This document shows, in pieces, positions 34,193-46,800 of a DNA stretch of 64,000 nt. Position 1 is the stretch's first letter. Each line of letters begins with the position of its first letter. The position numbers were made by a program, and so were the translations under genes. This DNA comes from Areca catechu (taxonomy: Eukaryota > Streptophyta > Magnoliopsida > Arecales > Arecaceae). The stretch is from the NCBI GenBank assembly GCA_021397845.1, contig CM038047.1, positions 49,732,210 through 49,796,209 of the forward strand, given 5' to 3'. The notes under the pieces are model-generated. The model was not told where the DNA came from. It was given only the letters and a program-made list of their open reading frames with translations, and made no database searches.

Positions 34193-34452
34193 TGAAATAA
34201 AGTATTCCGGTTAAGGAGTAGTTCTAGCACCATATCTAGGAGATCCTGATAGTCATGTTAGATTTTGTGTTCTCAAAAGGTGAGCTTGTCATAGAGTTTT
34301 TGTATTTGCATTTATGATGTCTTTCTCAGGAAATGTGAGAAATTATCATGGCTAAGCCCTTCATAAAGGAATTCTAGAAATGATGTGTAGCCATGAATGC
34401 TTGAGCTAAGGCAACCCTCTATTCACTGTGTGATAATTTTCAATGCAAGGAG

Positions 34453-35820
34453 GTGATTTTTGATGTTTTTTTCGATAGCTTTGAGTACCCCATGGACCCG
34501 TGCGATGTTTGGGATTTACGAAGAGCAATCTTGAAGCACCAGAGGGCCGATATTTCAGGCAATAAAGATTTAGGTTTTTTCATTGGTGTTCTGAGGGTTG
34601 AGGCATCAGGTAACAATTTCAGTGTCCCTAATATTTTTGAGAGTCTATTATTTGCTAAAAAGCAGGTCCGAACCTTCCTTTGGATAGCAGGTGACTATCA
34701 GGTTTGTAGGGGTGAGTCTAAAGAGCATGGGTGCATAGTTTTTAAGGCAATTATTCAGGTATGGAGAAGGTCTATTACCTAAACTATTGCTATTTGATTT
34801 TGTGTGTTGTCCTTCTTAATGATATGGTGTTGTCCAAATTTAATACAACAATCTCATCATCTATACTTTTTTATGGAATTGGCTAAAACCATCAAAGCAA
34901 AGTTTGTTGCTATGGAATAGAAGGTTGTTGATGCTGAACAAGAGCTTGGTGAGGCCAAGACTCATGCTGTTGAAGCAGAGAGGGAGTTTCAGGAACAAAA
35001 AAATGCATGAACACTCTTTCAAAGAATATCATCCATTTGGCAATAAAGCTAGGAAAAGCGGGCAGTCATCTTGCTTCAATAAGTCAGAAGTTAGAGATCA
35101 CACACCAGGATGAGGCCCAGGTGGTTTCGAATGCTGAGGCAGAGATTACTGTATTAGAGAGAAATCATGAAGCAGTGATCAAAGATCTAAAGGCCAAAGC
35201 AAATAGCCAAATCCAGTGGTTTTAGGAGGAGCTTAATTTGGCTAGGAACAAAACAAATGGTTATGGAAGGAACTTCACCTTATTTGAGGTCAAATGCAGG
35301 ATGATAGGTCCTTAAGAAAGGATGATAAGATTTGTCAAGTTGAGCAAGCAAGGGATGAAGCCATGGCTGATGTCTAATTCCTTTAGGAAGAATTGGAAGA
35401 GTAGAGGAATAGGAATGCGGTCACTTTTTGATGAATCTAGAACTACTAAACCATGGACATGGTGGATAACTTATCCCTATAGAGTCGGTTAAAGGTGGCC
35501 AAGATCACCATTGATAGCCTGAACTTATCCCTACGGAGTTAGTTAAAGGTGGATCTAGGATCACCATTGATAGCCTGAAGGATAATGTTGATGATTATAG
35601 TGATGAGATCCTAAGGTTGGAGGCCAAAACAACTTTGGCCAAAGCACGTATGGGAGCTATTGAGACTCGGCTTTGGCATGTTGAAATCACACGAAGCTAG
35701 TTTCGAGGATTGCTGATCCTAGCAACCTAGATTCTTCCAGAAGCAAGAGCGTGTCTGCTTCAGACTCCCATCATAGTATCAGCCATACAATCTTTTCATG
35801 CTAGCCAAGCTAACTAGGAG
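34453..35820 (+). pseudogene. Decayed plus-strand coiled-coil ORF in element B
   Basis: A 109-residue frame (34453-34782: MIFDVFFDSFEYPMDPCDVW) has no motif I know. After a gap, a Met-initiated stretch from 34874 reads MELAKTIKAKFVAME, VVDAEQELGEAKTHAVEAER, LASISQKLEITHQDEAQVVS, NAEAEITVLERNHEAVIKDL and, near 35600, YSDEILRLEAKTTLAKARMG. This is a long coiled coil broken by stops and frameshifts. It is antisense to B's own genes and lies between the antisense Transposase_28-like ORF and the LTR. It could be a displaced C-terminal part of such an ORF or a second accessory ORF. Confidence 0.45.
35471..35577. repeat. 55-bp tandem duplication in decayed ORF
   Basis: TTATCCCTATAGAGTCGGTT...GATAGCCTGAA is followed directly by a second copy starting TTATCCCTACGGAGTTAGTT. 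The duplication breaks the reading frame. Confidence 0.7.
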
Positions 35821-36706
35821 CGAGGACAAGGGAAATAAAATTATAGCTATTTACTTCTTTATTTCTAACTTGTAAGATACCTTTTAAATAAATGAAATGC
35901 AAAATTTTTCTAAGTATTATGATTCGGTACTTTTTGAGAGTACCTCATCGTTCTTCAGATATTTTTGATCCTATTGATTTTCATTTGATAATACTTCCAT
36001 TTAGGGAAGATAGTAAAATGATCGAAGTTGATCCTCAGTCAAATCACATTAATTTCTAGCTTTTCCTTGGTATGGTAGGGTGTTCGAGTAGATATTTCAT
36101 CATAGGTTAATTGGGAACCGGACGGTATTTATGACTTCATGATAACCTGAGGCATCACAATGCTTGAAAGGGATCATGATTTACCTGCATGGAAGGTGAT
36201 GAGATAGCAAAATATGTTTGAGACACTTTGGTTCCAACGATCCATGGGGACATGATCCGGCCTATCACTAGACACCACTTTTCTTCTATTCGATGGACCG
36301 ATTATACATTAACCTAGTCTAAGCCATTGGTAGGATTTTTTATAAATGGAGAAGTCTTTGCTATCTGATTCATCCTTGGCTTTTGCAACTATTTCTTCCT
36401 CTCGTTTCTTTCTCTTTTGCGTTCTTCTTTCTCCCCCTTATCCTTTCCTATGAGTCTTGCTAGTATTCATTGTTGTTTGTTTCCCTTTCCCTTTGTCTAG
36501 GTTCTTCGAATTTTCATGTAGATCCTTTAGAGGGCTTCCCTATTCCTTTTAGGATAGCTTTTATATTAGTTCCAGGGATTCTTTGTTGTCTATTCTTGGT
36601 TTCAAGTCCCTAAGGTTCTTCATGTTTACTTTTTAGAGAAATTCTTTTTTCTACTCTTAAGTATTTGTTTGATCTTAATATGTTGGATTCTGAATGATCC
36701 TCTAAA
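35821..36706. other. Non-coding stretch upstream of antisense ORF
   Basis: T-rich sequence with pyrimidine runs (about 36390-36480). It is probably the 5' flank of the antisense ORF. I see no gene and no clear TATA box. Confidence 0.4.
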
Positions 36707-38585
36707 ATGGGGGGTTCATGGTCTTCAAACTATGAACCTACCAATTTTGGAATTTCTATCGAAGGGGTGGAGGTTGTTTTAACGGGTGAAATATCGGTAA
36801 TTGTGGCTTTGCCACAAGTGCCCATGGATTTCGAAGGAGGATTCTCCATAATTCCTGTAGAAGAGCTTCCAGGGTATTTTGAAGAGGAGTCTCAAGGGGA
36901 TCCCAGGGAAAACTTTCTCTCTAGACTTATCCAGTCTATGATCTAGGAGTTGGATTTGGAGAGACTTAGTAAGAAGTTCAAAATCCTACCAGACTTTGAA
37001 TTGGAAGTCCAACTCAACACTGATTGAGCGTGCACTCCTTTGGGCTGTTGGCTCTATACAGAGAGTTTTTTCTAGCCGAACTAAGGCTACCTCTGGTCCC
37101 TTTCTTTGTTAAATTCTTTAGGGCCATAGATCTTCTTCCCTACAGTCACACCAAATACTCTTTGATTTCTTTTCAGCTTTTCAATAATTTATAAATTATT
37201 CGAGATTCATCCTTCAATCCCACTTTTTAGAGCTTTTTCTCTTTCAGTAAACATCGCCAGTATCATAGATGGTAGTTTTTTTGTCCCTGTAAAGGGTAGC
37301 ACCCTTTGATTTGGGGCACTCCTTCAGGGAGTAATATTTCTTTGTAAGGTATCCGGATATCGATGATTGGGGTTTCACACAATGGGGTATCCAATTTTGG
37401 TAATTGACTCATCCTACCCTTTTGCCCAAAGAAGAGGAGGAATGGGTTGGTGTTCTTTAGCACTTTCAAGTTCCTAACTTGAAAGTTTTACTATCCAAGG
37501 CAACCCTTTTCAAGATAGGGTTCAACCAAGTTCAGCCAAAAGGTAACAAGAATTCTGATCCATTCCTTCTACTCTTTTGTTTTGGTTTTTATTTCTTTCT
37601 AAACATTCTTTTTGCTTTAATTTTAAACATAGATCTTTCGGTTGCCCGTGAGTTGAGCAAGGTGACCCTGAAGAAAAGAAAGGCTGAAGTGGCTCTTATT
37701 GCTAGAAAGCCTTCGAAGATTCAGGCCATGGTCACTCCCAAGCTTGAAGTTATCCTTTCTGACATTCTGGAGGTTGCTCCTCTAGTTGTGGTGAAATGCT
37801 CCTGGTCATCCAAGGGTGGGGCTTCTTCCTTCACCCCTCAATCAATTACTTTAGAAGGAGTCGTGGGCAATCAGGCTCCAGGGTTTGAGGTTAGTGACTT
37901 TAACAACTAGGAGGTTGCCAAAGGTATTTTTGAAAAATTCATTCATCCCATTGATGCAAAATGAGTCATGGGAGAAGGGAATCACCAATGCCGCAAAGAT
38001 CCGATTTGGACTGTCCTAAAGGTCAATTTTCCATCTCTCTTTTAAATTCAGCTTTAATCATTCAATAATTTATCATTAAATTTGTTGCTTCACAAATGTG
38101 CCACTTCATGAAAGATTATTATGACTTGAGGGGTTGCTGGTCGGCCAAAAGAGAAAGAAGAAGGATCTAGTGGTATGCTTGAAAGAAGGCAAAGACCAGA
38201 TAGAAAACTACCAAAGCCAGTCTCAAAAGGGCTAAGGCTAAAAAAGATCGACTCCAAAAGGAGCTTTCTCAGAAAAGAGGGCTCTAGAGATTGTACAGCA
38301 GGAAATAAAAGACCTGTAGGTGCAAAAAGAAAAGGCAGCTCGGAAGGTGGTGGAAGACTATAAAGCTTTCGAATAGTGCCACCAAAAAGAGTTGCTTTTT
38401 GCCTAACCATTATTTGCTAAGGGCATGGAGGACACTTGAAAGATGATCCTCAAGCACTAGTTGAACCTCAACTTAGACATCTTGTTTGAGGATAAGTTAG
38501 ACAACAAAGCCTTCCTTGAAGGTGTACCAACCTTTAAAGTGGAAGTGGTCAGGATCGAAGGAGCTATCGATCCTTCATCTATCTA
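36707..38585 (+). pseudogene. Antisense Transposase_28-like ORF of element B
   Basis: It starts at the ATG at 36707. The first 79 residues include ISIEGVEVVLTG and VEELPGYFEEESQGDPRENF, then past a stop ELDLERLSKKFKILPDFELE and LNTD. Frame changes follow through ACTPLGW, an EFF/FLAGLRLPL-like stretch and FVKFFRALDLLPYSH-like sequence. This resembles the globular domain of the minus-strand ORF at 3510-4268. A GT-AG intron (about 37541-37630) separates an exon with SVARELSKVTLKKRKAEVAL. Next comes a basic coiled coil (KRALEIVQQEIKDLQVQKEK, 38270-38330) and an acidic end (DKLDNKAFLEGVPTFKVE). The layout (N-terminal globular exon, short intron, coiled coil) parallels 1820-4268. It is antisense to B's gag-pol. 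The protein's role is unknown, and many stops show it is dead. Confidence 0.55.
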
Positions 38586-39103
38586 GGGCATGTCTTTTCT
38601 TTTTTTTTTCTTTTTGATGTAAATTTTATTGGCTTTTCCAATGAAGATGGTCACTTTTGTAGAACCTTTGAGTTCCTTTTCTTGAATTACCAATGGAACA
38701 ACTTCCATTTTTGGCTAAGTATGGTGATTCAATAAATGCTCTAAAGTGCTATATTTAATGGAGGATTAGAAACTTGCTGATTGCTAGTAGGGGGTCGAAG
38801 ACACTATTGTCATGCTGTGAGCTTAGCATGACCTCTTCATGATAAGGTGCAATGTCTCTTTGACCCTCATGCAATGACATGAATCATAACATAGGTGATC
38901 CTTATTGGGTTGAACTATCCAACACCGAATGTTCGAGGGTCCGAGAATTCCTTGCTATGGGGCTTGAAATGACTCAACTTGGCTTTGCCTAGGAAGTTGA
39001 GTATGCCCGGTATTACCTTGATTCAGTCATTAATTTATCGATATTAACATCATTCCTGAGCGGAGGTGGTATTGGAGAGCTGGATGTCTGATCGTAGACT
39101 TTT
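38586..39103. other. Non-coding spacer before tandem array
   Basis: It starts with a T-run (38599-38616). I see no gene. It lies between the 3' end of the antisense ORF and the array. Confidence 0.4.
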
Positions 39104-40330
39104 CAATGTTGGCCCGGGCAAACTCCTTCGACCATTGAATATTTTTGTCCTAGCTAAAGGCTTTCGAGAGTTGAGCAATATGCCAAAGGCTTTTTAACTC
39201 TAGCCTGGCCAAAGGTTTTTAGGTGTTGAATTTTTTTATTCTGGCCAAAGGTTTTTGAGAGTTGAGAATCAGGTCAAAAGCTTTCCAATGCTGGTCCAGC
39301 CAAAGGTTTTCAGGCATTGAATATTTTTTTTCCAATCAAAGGCTTTCAAGAGTTGAGCATCAGGCCAAAGGCTTTTAGATATTGAGTCTTTTTGTCTTAG
39401 CCAAGTACTTTCGAGAGTTGAGCATTGGGTTAAAGGCTTTCCAATATTAGCCCGGTCAAAAGTGCTTTCCAATGTTAGCCTGGTCAAAAGCTTTTAAGTA
39501 TTGAATCTTTCTATCCTGACCAAAGGCTTTTATGAGTTAAGCATTAGGCCAATAGCTTTCTAATGTTGGCCCAATCAAAGGCTTTCAAGTATTGATATTT
39601 TTTATCCCAATCAAAGGCTTTCAGGAGTTGATCATCAAGTCAAAGACTTTCTAATACTAACCCAATCAAAGACTTTTGGGTGTTGGATCATACTATATGA
39701 TCAAAGGCTTTTGGGAGTTGAGCATCAAGCCAAAAGTTTTCTAACACTAGCCCGGCCAAAGGCTTTTGAGTATTAAATCTTTTTATCCCAACCAAATGCT
39801 TTTGGGAGTTGAGCATCAGGCCAAAGACTTTCCAGTGTTGGCCTGATCAAAGGCTTTCAGAAGTTGAGTATCAAACCAAAGGTTTTCCAATGCAAGCTTG
39901 GTCAAAGGCTCTTGGGCATTAAATCTTTTTGTTCTGATCAAAGGCTTTCGAGAATTAAGCATCAACAATGGCTTTCCAATGTTGGCCCGATCAAAGGCTT
40001 GTGGACATTGAATCTTTTTATCCTGACCAAAGACTTTCAGGAGTTGAGCATTAGGTCAAAGGCTTTCCAATGTTGGCTCAGCCAAAGGCTTTCAAATATT
40101 GAATCTTTCTATTCCAATCAAAGACTTTCAGGAGTTGAGCATCATTCCAAAGGCTTTCCAACATTAGCTCAGACAAAGGTTTTTAGGTATTGAATCTTTT
40201 TATCTTGACCGAAGGCTTTTAGAAGTTGAGCATTAGGCTAAAGACTTTTCAATACTAGCCCGATCAAAGACTTTCAAGCATTGAATCTTTTTATCTTAGC
40301 TAAAGGCTTTTAAGACATCTTGCCTTGGGT
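39104..40330. repeat. Tandem array, about 90-bp dimeric unit, in element B
   Basis: The core CCAAAGGCTTTC recurs about every 30-45 bp, in alternation with AGGAGTTGAGCATCAGGCCA, TTTCCAATGTTGGCCCGGCC and GTATTGAATCTTTTTATCC. Together they make a composite unit of about 90 bp with roughly 13 diverged copies. The open frames here (39269-39487 and 39864-40193) are by-products. Position between integrase and the antisense ORF is the same as for the array at 1-1570, although the sequences differ. Confidence 0.85.
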
Positions 40331-41528
40331 AATTTAACCTTCTTCAATAGAATCCTATGCTTTTAAGATAGGAGGTGCAGCTTACAAGTAATATCAAATC
40401 TTGAGAATTTTAGTTTTTTCTTGAGCCAAGAGCATGTATATGGCATTGCTCGGCCAAGCATCCCACCGGATTTTGTATCAATTTTAGGATAAGAGGAGCA
40501 AAATTTCATCCTAAAAATCTATCATGCCATTTTCCTTTCTTAGAAGTTTTTAATAGTTGAAAGAGACCCTTATCAATTATCAATCAGTCATTTAGTCAGT
40601 CAACTACATCTAGTTTCTTTATAAATTGAAAGTTTGGGATGTTACCTTCCCATCACCATTATTGGCTTTTCCTAACCCCGACAAAAGGGTTCTTTTGATT
40701 TTTCCTAGCAGCACCCTTGGCCATAACTGTTGGAATTGAAAATGTATGATTTTCTTTTAAATATAGCTAGTGAAAGGTGCATGAGCAAGATTAGTGCACA
40801 ATGAAAGATGTTTACCTTAGCATGAGAGATATTAGAAATGGTCGATACCTAGCTACGGTGATGCTACCCTCACTGGCGAGGGTATGAGAATGGAAGCGGT
40901 CTCTTGTCATGAGTCTCCTCCTCTGGTTCCCCTTTGGCACCTAGTTTCAAGAGATATAGGGAGTGAAGGAAAGTTGAGAACACTCTTCGAGAACCTGGAC
41001 CGTAAGTGATGACTGGTTGAGGTTCTCCAAGATGTTCTTCTCCCTTTCCTTCTTGTAATGGGTGGAGCTTTTGGTCTGCATGAGCTCCTTCTTCCTTGTC
41101 CACTGGCAGGCTAGAAAGGGTCTTTGCATTGCCTTAACACCATGCAGTAAGGGTCCAGGCATGCCATCCCTCGATTCCATTCACTTGCATGGTGTACCTC
41201 TTCATCATGGCATGGCCTTCTTGATAATTTTCTATGTCCCATATGGGTTCCAAAGAGTACTTCCAAAAAGAGTGTAACTTGGTCAAAATGGAAATGTATG
41301 TATCTCATAACTCTTTGATGAAAAAGAAGATTGTCCTTCATGTTTCTCATGCATAATGCTATATGCTCATTACTGGTTGAGTTCCAGGCTTGTGATTATT
41401 TTTTCTTTTTTCTAAGGGTTCATACTTTAATTCAATAAATTCTAGCAAGAGCCTAATTTCTCCTTCAGGATTTTTGATTTGGTAGCTAGTTTAGCCCTCT
41501 AGGTACCCTACTAAAGAGAACATGATTT
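40331..41528. other. Non-coding region after pol of element B
   Basis: Several overlapping frames of about 70-79 codons exist on both strands (40870-41350), but none has a motif or is long enough to support. I read this as untranslated sequence between pol and the array. Confidence 0.4.
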
Positions 41529-42570
41529 TCATAATTTTTCAAAAGTAAAAATACACATTATTAATAGTAGACCCATAAGTTTTCTAAATTCCATGATCTG
41601 GGCAGGGGCATGCCATCTAATTACATCAAACGGTAAGTGCCAGAATGAATAATTTCTTTCACTTGATATGGCCTCTCCCAATTGGGAGAGAGCTTTCCCT
41701 GGTAAGTTGGCTCGGATACTTTGTCTCACTTTAAAACCAAATCCCCCACCTTGAAAAACTTACCTTGGTATTGGGCATTATGGTAGTGGGTGACCCTTCT
41801 TCAGTATGTGGCTATCCTCACAGCCATGCACTCCCGTACCTTTTTTATCAAGTCTAGGTTTGCCCGAAGTCATTCTAGGTTACTAATTTCTTCAATATTC
41901 TCTATCAATAGAGATGGGAGTTTGACCTTTAAAGGGATGATAGCTTCAATACTGAAGGTAAGATTAAAGGGGGTCTCGCCCATCGGGATCTTTTGTATAG
42001 TTCGGTAGGTCCAAAGGATATGATACTTTTCGTTCGCCTACCATCCTTTTTCCTGATCCAAACACATCTTCAGTCCCTACAAGATAATGTGGTTAGCAAC
42101 TTTGACCTTCCCATTAGCTTGGGGGTGGCTAACAGTAGTAAAGCATAGGGTCACACCCTATCCTGACAGAATTCAGCAAGTTTAAAGTCACTAAACTAGC
42201 AACCATTATCGGTGATAATGGTTTGAGATAATCTGAAGTAGCATATAATAGACTTCCAAATGAAGTCTTTTACTCTGGCTTTGGTAATCTTAGCAAGTGG
42301 TTCAGCTTCTATCCACTTGGCAAAATAATTGATTGCCCCCAGCAAGAATTTTATCCTCTGATGGCTAGAGAGAAAGGTCCCAATATATCCATTCCCTACT
42401 GAGTGAAAGGTCATGGCACACTTATAGGGACAAGCAGAGCAATTGGCAGCCACTGTATATTGGAGTGTCATATTTTTGAATTGTATCCTTTGTATCTTGC
42501 TCAATAGTAGGCTAATAGTATCCTTGTCTTAAAACTTTGAGAGATAGAGTCATGCCCCCAAGTGATTACT
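41529..42570 (-). pseudogene. Integrase of Gypsy element B
   Basis: The minus strand starts near 42550 with LRQGYY-PTIEQDTKDTIQKY (zinc-binding end). The core follows with FLSSHQRIKFLLGAINYFAK, WIEAEPLAKITKARVKDFIW and LSQTIITDNGC, so the two core aspartates are in place or near. Further on are pieces matching HPQANG-, GRWADELP-like and TGETPFNL-like motifs in shifting frames. The C-terminal end near 41700-41570 reads KLSPNWE-like, VKEIIHSGTYRLM and LPRSWNLENLW. The order and the INYFTKWVEAEPLA-type motif are typical of Tat-lineage Gypsy integrases. Multiple stops and frameshifts. Confidence 0.8.
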
Positions 42571-43034
42571 GCAGATCCTTTCATAAACCTCTTAAAGGTC
42601 ATACTTTGCTTTGGAGGGGCATAGGTACTTCAACAAAGGTTGGGGGAACCTCTTCTTATGGAGCTTTTCTTCATGGAGGATGAATTTGGAGGCTTGATTT
42701 CATGTCTTTTGAGCTTCCTCCCTATTTGCAAGGAGGCTCCCATTGCCAAGATACCAGATAAGTAGATCCATCCAGCAAGGTTTAATATCTATTTGAAGTA
42801 TCGATATTGGCTTGTTGATGTTGAGCTTCTCTAAAACTTCAAAGAAGACATGTGAACATAGGTCATTAGGCACAGACATGGCAAGTTTGAATAGGGTATC
42901 GGCCCGAATATTCTCTTCTATGGGGATCTACTGGATGTTAAAGCTACAAAATGTAGAAATCAGGTTTTTGGCCTTTTGAAGGTACTGCTTCATGTTCTGC
43001 TCTCGGGCTTCGTACTCATTCAAGACATGACTTA

Positions 43035-43590
43035 CTACAAGCCGAGAGTCACTATGAGCTTTGAGATGCTGCACCCCCATTTCCTAGTGATGGCGAGGCT
43101 GGCAATCAAGGCCTCATACTTAGCTTTATTATTGGTAGAGGCAAATCCAAAATGGAGGGCATATTGGATGTCCCATCTTTCTGGACTAATGAGCACAAGC
43201 CTTACTCCATAACCATTAGTGTTCAAGGCTCCATCTACATACAACACCTATTGATTCTCTAGATCTTTAAGCATCGGACTCCTTCAAATTCTTCTTCAGG
43301 AATAGTACATTCGATGAGAAAGTCTACTAGTACTTGCACTTTGATAGAAGGTCTTGATCGAAATGCCAAATCAAACTAAAAAATTCAAGAGCCCATTTAG
43401 CCATCTTGCTTGAAGTGTCAGGTTGGTGTAAAATTATCCAAAGGGGTTGGTTGGTGAGGACCACGATCATGTGGGCTTGAAAATATGGTTGAGACTTTTT
43501 CGTCGATGTCATAAGAGCAAAGATAAGCTTTTCTAGTCGAGTGTATCTAATTTTGGCATTTTGTAAGACCCGGTTGACATAATACACCAG
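43035..43590 (-). pseudogene. RNase H regions of Gypsy element B
   Basis: Near 43587-43327 the minus strand reads MYYVNRVLQNAKIRYTRLEK, AHMIVVLTNQPLW and MAKWALEFFSL, the RT-linked RNase H with its YTxLEK and VxTDQPL motifs. At 43247-43035 it reads LYVDGALNTNGYGVRLVLIS and NNKAKYEALIASLAITRK, a second RNase H with DGA and NNxAEYEALIAGL motifs. Two RNase H domains in tandem are a known feature of the Tat lineage. Stops interrupt it. Element C2 separates it from the RT N-terminal part. Confidence 0.8.
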
Positions 43591-43834
43591 CTTTTGTATC
43601 TGGTTTTCTTCTCAAATAAGAAAGAGCTAATAGCAAAAGGGAAGACCACCAAATATAGATACAACTCTTCACCCTCTTTTAGCTTGCTAAAGAGCGGCAG
43701 GGTATCAAGGTAAGCTTTAAGTACCTCGAATGCCTTCTAGCATTTCTCAATCTATTCAAAATCCTTCAACTTTTTCAAGGTATGGAAGAAAGGCAAGTAT
43801 CATTCAGCCAATTTGGAAACAAACTGACTAACGG

Positions 43835-46800
43835 TGGTAAAGTCTATCAATTATCCCAATTTAACCATTAAAATAAGTATTAATTAATTAAAAGTTATTA
43901 AGAAATGATATTTTTTATTAGTATTTTGTAGAAAAAGAATTCATGGATAGAAAGAACTTAATTTTTAGAGTTCAACTGCATAAACGATACTTAAATTGGA
44001 GTTCAATTGAGCCCGGAATCAGAGTTTGGATTTTATTAATAAATTGCATAATTTTTGAAACAGCCGATTTACCTTGGACCAGATGCTCAGTCTACATGAA
44101 CCAGAATGGTCCACTGGTAGCCATTGCTGCCAGTCCATGACCCATTCCCATAGACCGCCGGTGCCGTTTCATGCTTCCTGGTCACTAAGGTGTCCCCCAC
44201 CATTTCCCTTGTCATCGAGAGCACCCTCATGGCCAGAGAGCTCATTGGAGATCATTTTTTGCCTGCTAACCACATTCCCCTCTCTTCTCCATCATCTTTC
44301 ATCGCCTGCTACCATTTCACCACCCGAGCCACCATCTCGCCGCTTTGAGCCACAACCCTCCCTCCTCGTCAGCCAAAGAAGCCGCTCGGAACCATCCAAA
44401 AATGTCACCGGTCAAAGAAGCCACTTGGAACCACCCAAATGTCATCACCATCCTCCTCTTCTTCCATCTTCCCCATGCTTCCCTACCATGACCACCAATG
44501 CCACCGGGAGACCCATTTTTCTGGCCGTACACCTCTCTCAGTCCAATCCACCGCCACCGGTCACCTTCACTGCTCCTCTCCTCTCTGCCCAGTGCTATCA
44601 TTCTTCAACACCATTGCTACTCGTCCCTCTCGTCGCTGCCCTCTTGCCATCTCAAGCCACCACACTGTCACCGGCCGATGAACATCGTAACACACCGATT
44701 TAGTACCTTAATTCCACTATTCTTACAAAGTGTAGTGAGAGTAAGGGCCAAATCCACAGGGACCTTCGAGTTATTTCAAAAGTAAAATGTGCAATGAAAA
44801 TTGAACTAGAAAGAGAATTAACATGAAATTAATAGTGAAAGTAATCTAGAGATGATCTATCTTAGCGAGAGCATGGCCCGTACCTATAGATCATGGCCCG
44901 TCCCTTTTGAGAATAGATCAGTCAAGATTATATTCATGGAGAGTAACTTACCTTTAAAGCTTTTCACTGCTCATGAACCTACTTCAAACAAGATAAATAA
45001 AAGGAAAGAACATGAGTTAATTGGAAGCTCTTTTTATTTGATGAAATGAGGAGTACATCAAATGAACATCAAAGCATAAACCCCCTTTTCCCAAACAGGC
45101 TTCCAGAGTGAGATGCAGCATATCCAAAGATGGAGCAGTCCGGGGATGTAGTGGAGAGCAGAGAGTGAGAACCAAGTCAGTGAAGTGGGAACAGGAACTA
45201 GTAAGGGTGATGGGGATTGAAGAGAGGTGGAGCAGAGAAGGGAGAGAAGAAAAATAGTAGAGGAATAAAAGAGGAATAGAAGAAGAATAAAGAGGAATAA
45301 AAGATGGAATAGAAGAATAGAGAGAAATAAAAGATGGGGAATTATGGAACACAGAAGGGAGAGAAGAGAGGGGAATAAAGAGTGGAAGAAGAGGTTCTGG
45401 GCCCTTCTCCATTGATACTCAACTCTCTCCCTTTTATAGGCACAACCCCAATAACTTTCAATTTCTCCACCATAATCCATTCCAACAACCAAATTGAATA
45501 TGTTTCCACGATTCCAACGATCTCCGGACTTCGTTGAGCTCAAACCCAGCTCCGGATCCCAGTCAGTTCCAACACTCCTAATGGCTTCCAACTGCATCCA
45601 ACAAACTCCTAACAATTCCAACGAATTTGAACCACCTCCGAAGTGCTCTCTACGGATCAGCTGAACCCAGCGAAGCCATCTCCGTGGCTCAGACAAACAT
45701 GGAGATGCTCCACTCTAGTTCCTGTGGCTCGGACCAACCCGACAACGAAGAGGCCGAACAGGGAAGAGGAAGGGGCTGCTGTGACTGACGGCTGAGGTTG
45801 GATCTTGGATGAATGGCGGCCGAAACCAATGGTTGGGGAGATAGAAGATGGCCTTTCCGGCCATGAGAGCCTCTTTGCCGACTAGGGGGAGGACACCAGC
45901 TACTCTTCCGATGCCAAATCGGCTTTGAGAGCCATGGGGAAGAAGAAGGGAAAGATCGGCATTTTCGACCATTTTTTGGCCAAAGGATGCCTCTCCGACC
46001 AGCGGTGGAGGCGCCGGAGGCTTGGGCAGCAATGTGGAAGCTGCTCTGATGATTTTGGCACAATCCGACTTTGTGGTCCACGGCTCTATTCCATGGACCG
46101 CAAAATGGCAGCCCATGGACCACAAACCCAATCGTAGACTAAGCAGCTAGTTCATGGTGGACGGGCTAATTTAAACTTCATGTAACTTCTTTATTAATTT
46201 TTTAAAAATCAATTCTAGTTTCATTTTAAGCCCGTTTTAAGTGTCGTTTGCACTGTTGGACTCCAAAAATCGAGCTCTTCATGTTAGAGCCCTCCTTTCT
46301 TGTAAATAATATATAAAAGCATCAATTTTAAAAAAATAAAGATAATTTAATTATTAAATTAATACTTTTATATATGTGTATAATGTAGTTATCATCAGCC
46401 ATCCAAGTGCTCAGCCCAAGTACGAAGATCCAAAGAAGCTACTACAATCTATCCCATGGTCTCCTCCTTGATCTGTGGCTATCGATGATTCCCAGCCATC
46501 GAAACCAAATCCAATGGCTAGCAAATACTCTAACTTGATTTGTTGATGATCAATGGATCTGACGGTCCAGAATAATTTTGAGAGTTATACTAGAAGTCAT
46601 ACTCCCAGCTCTATTTAAAGGACCCCTGGGCTATAGAAGAAAGCATTCTGGAGAGAGGGTATGGTAAGGAAGAGGGAATAGCTTTGGATTACTGGTTGGC
46701 CTCTAAGAGTGAGGTTTCTTAGAAGAGATTTCTGCCCCTACACCATTTTCAAGCCAATTCCATCTCCAAGATAACACCCAAAGAGGAAGAAGAAGAGAAA

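Noticed and set aside
40870..41350. Several 70-79 codon ORFs on both strands
   Set aside because: Mutually overlapping, no motif, in the untranslated part of element B.
44074..44785. 209-codon Ser/Pro-rich plus-strand ORF
   Set aside because: It lies in C2's LTR and recurs, with frame changes, in the other LTR at 51834-52451. The composition follows the C-rich sequence.
45058..46131. Minus-strand ORFs of 212, 144 and 138 codons
   Set aside because: They lie inside solo LTR D, overlap one another in different frames and show no motif.
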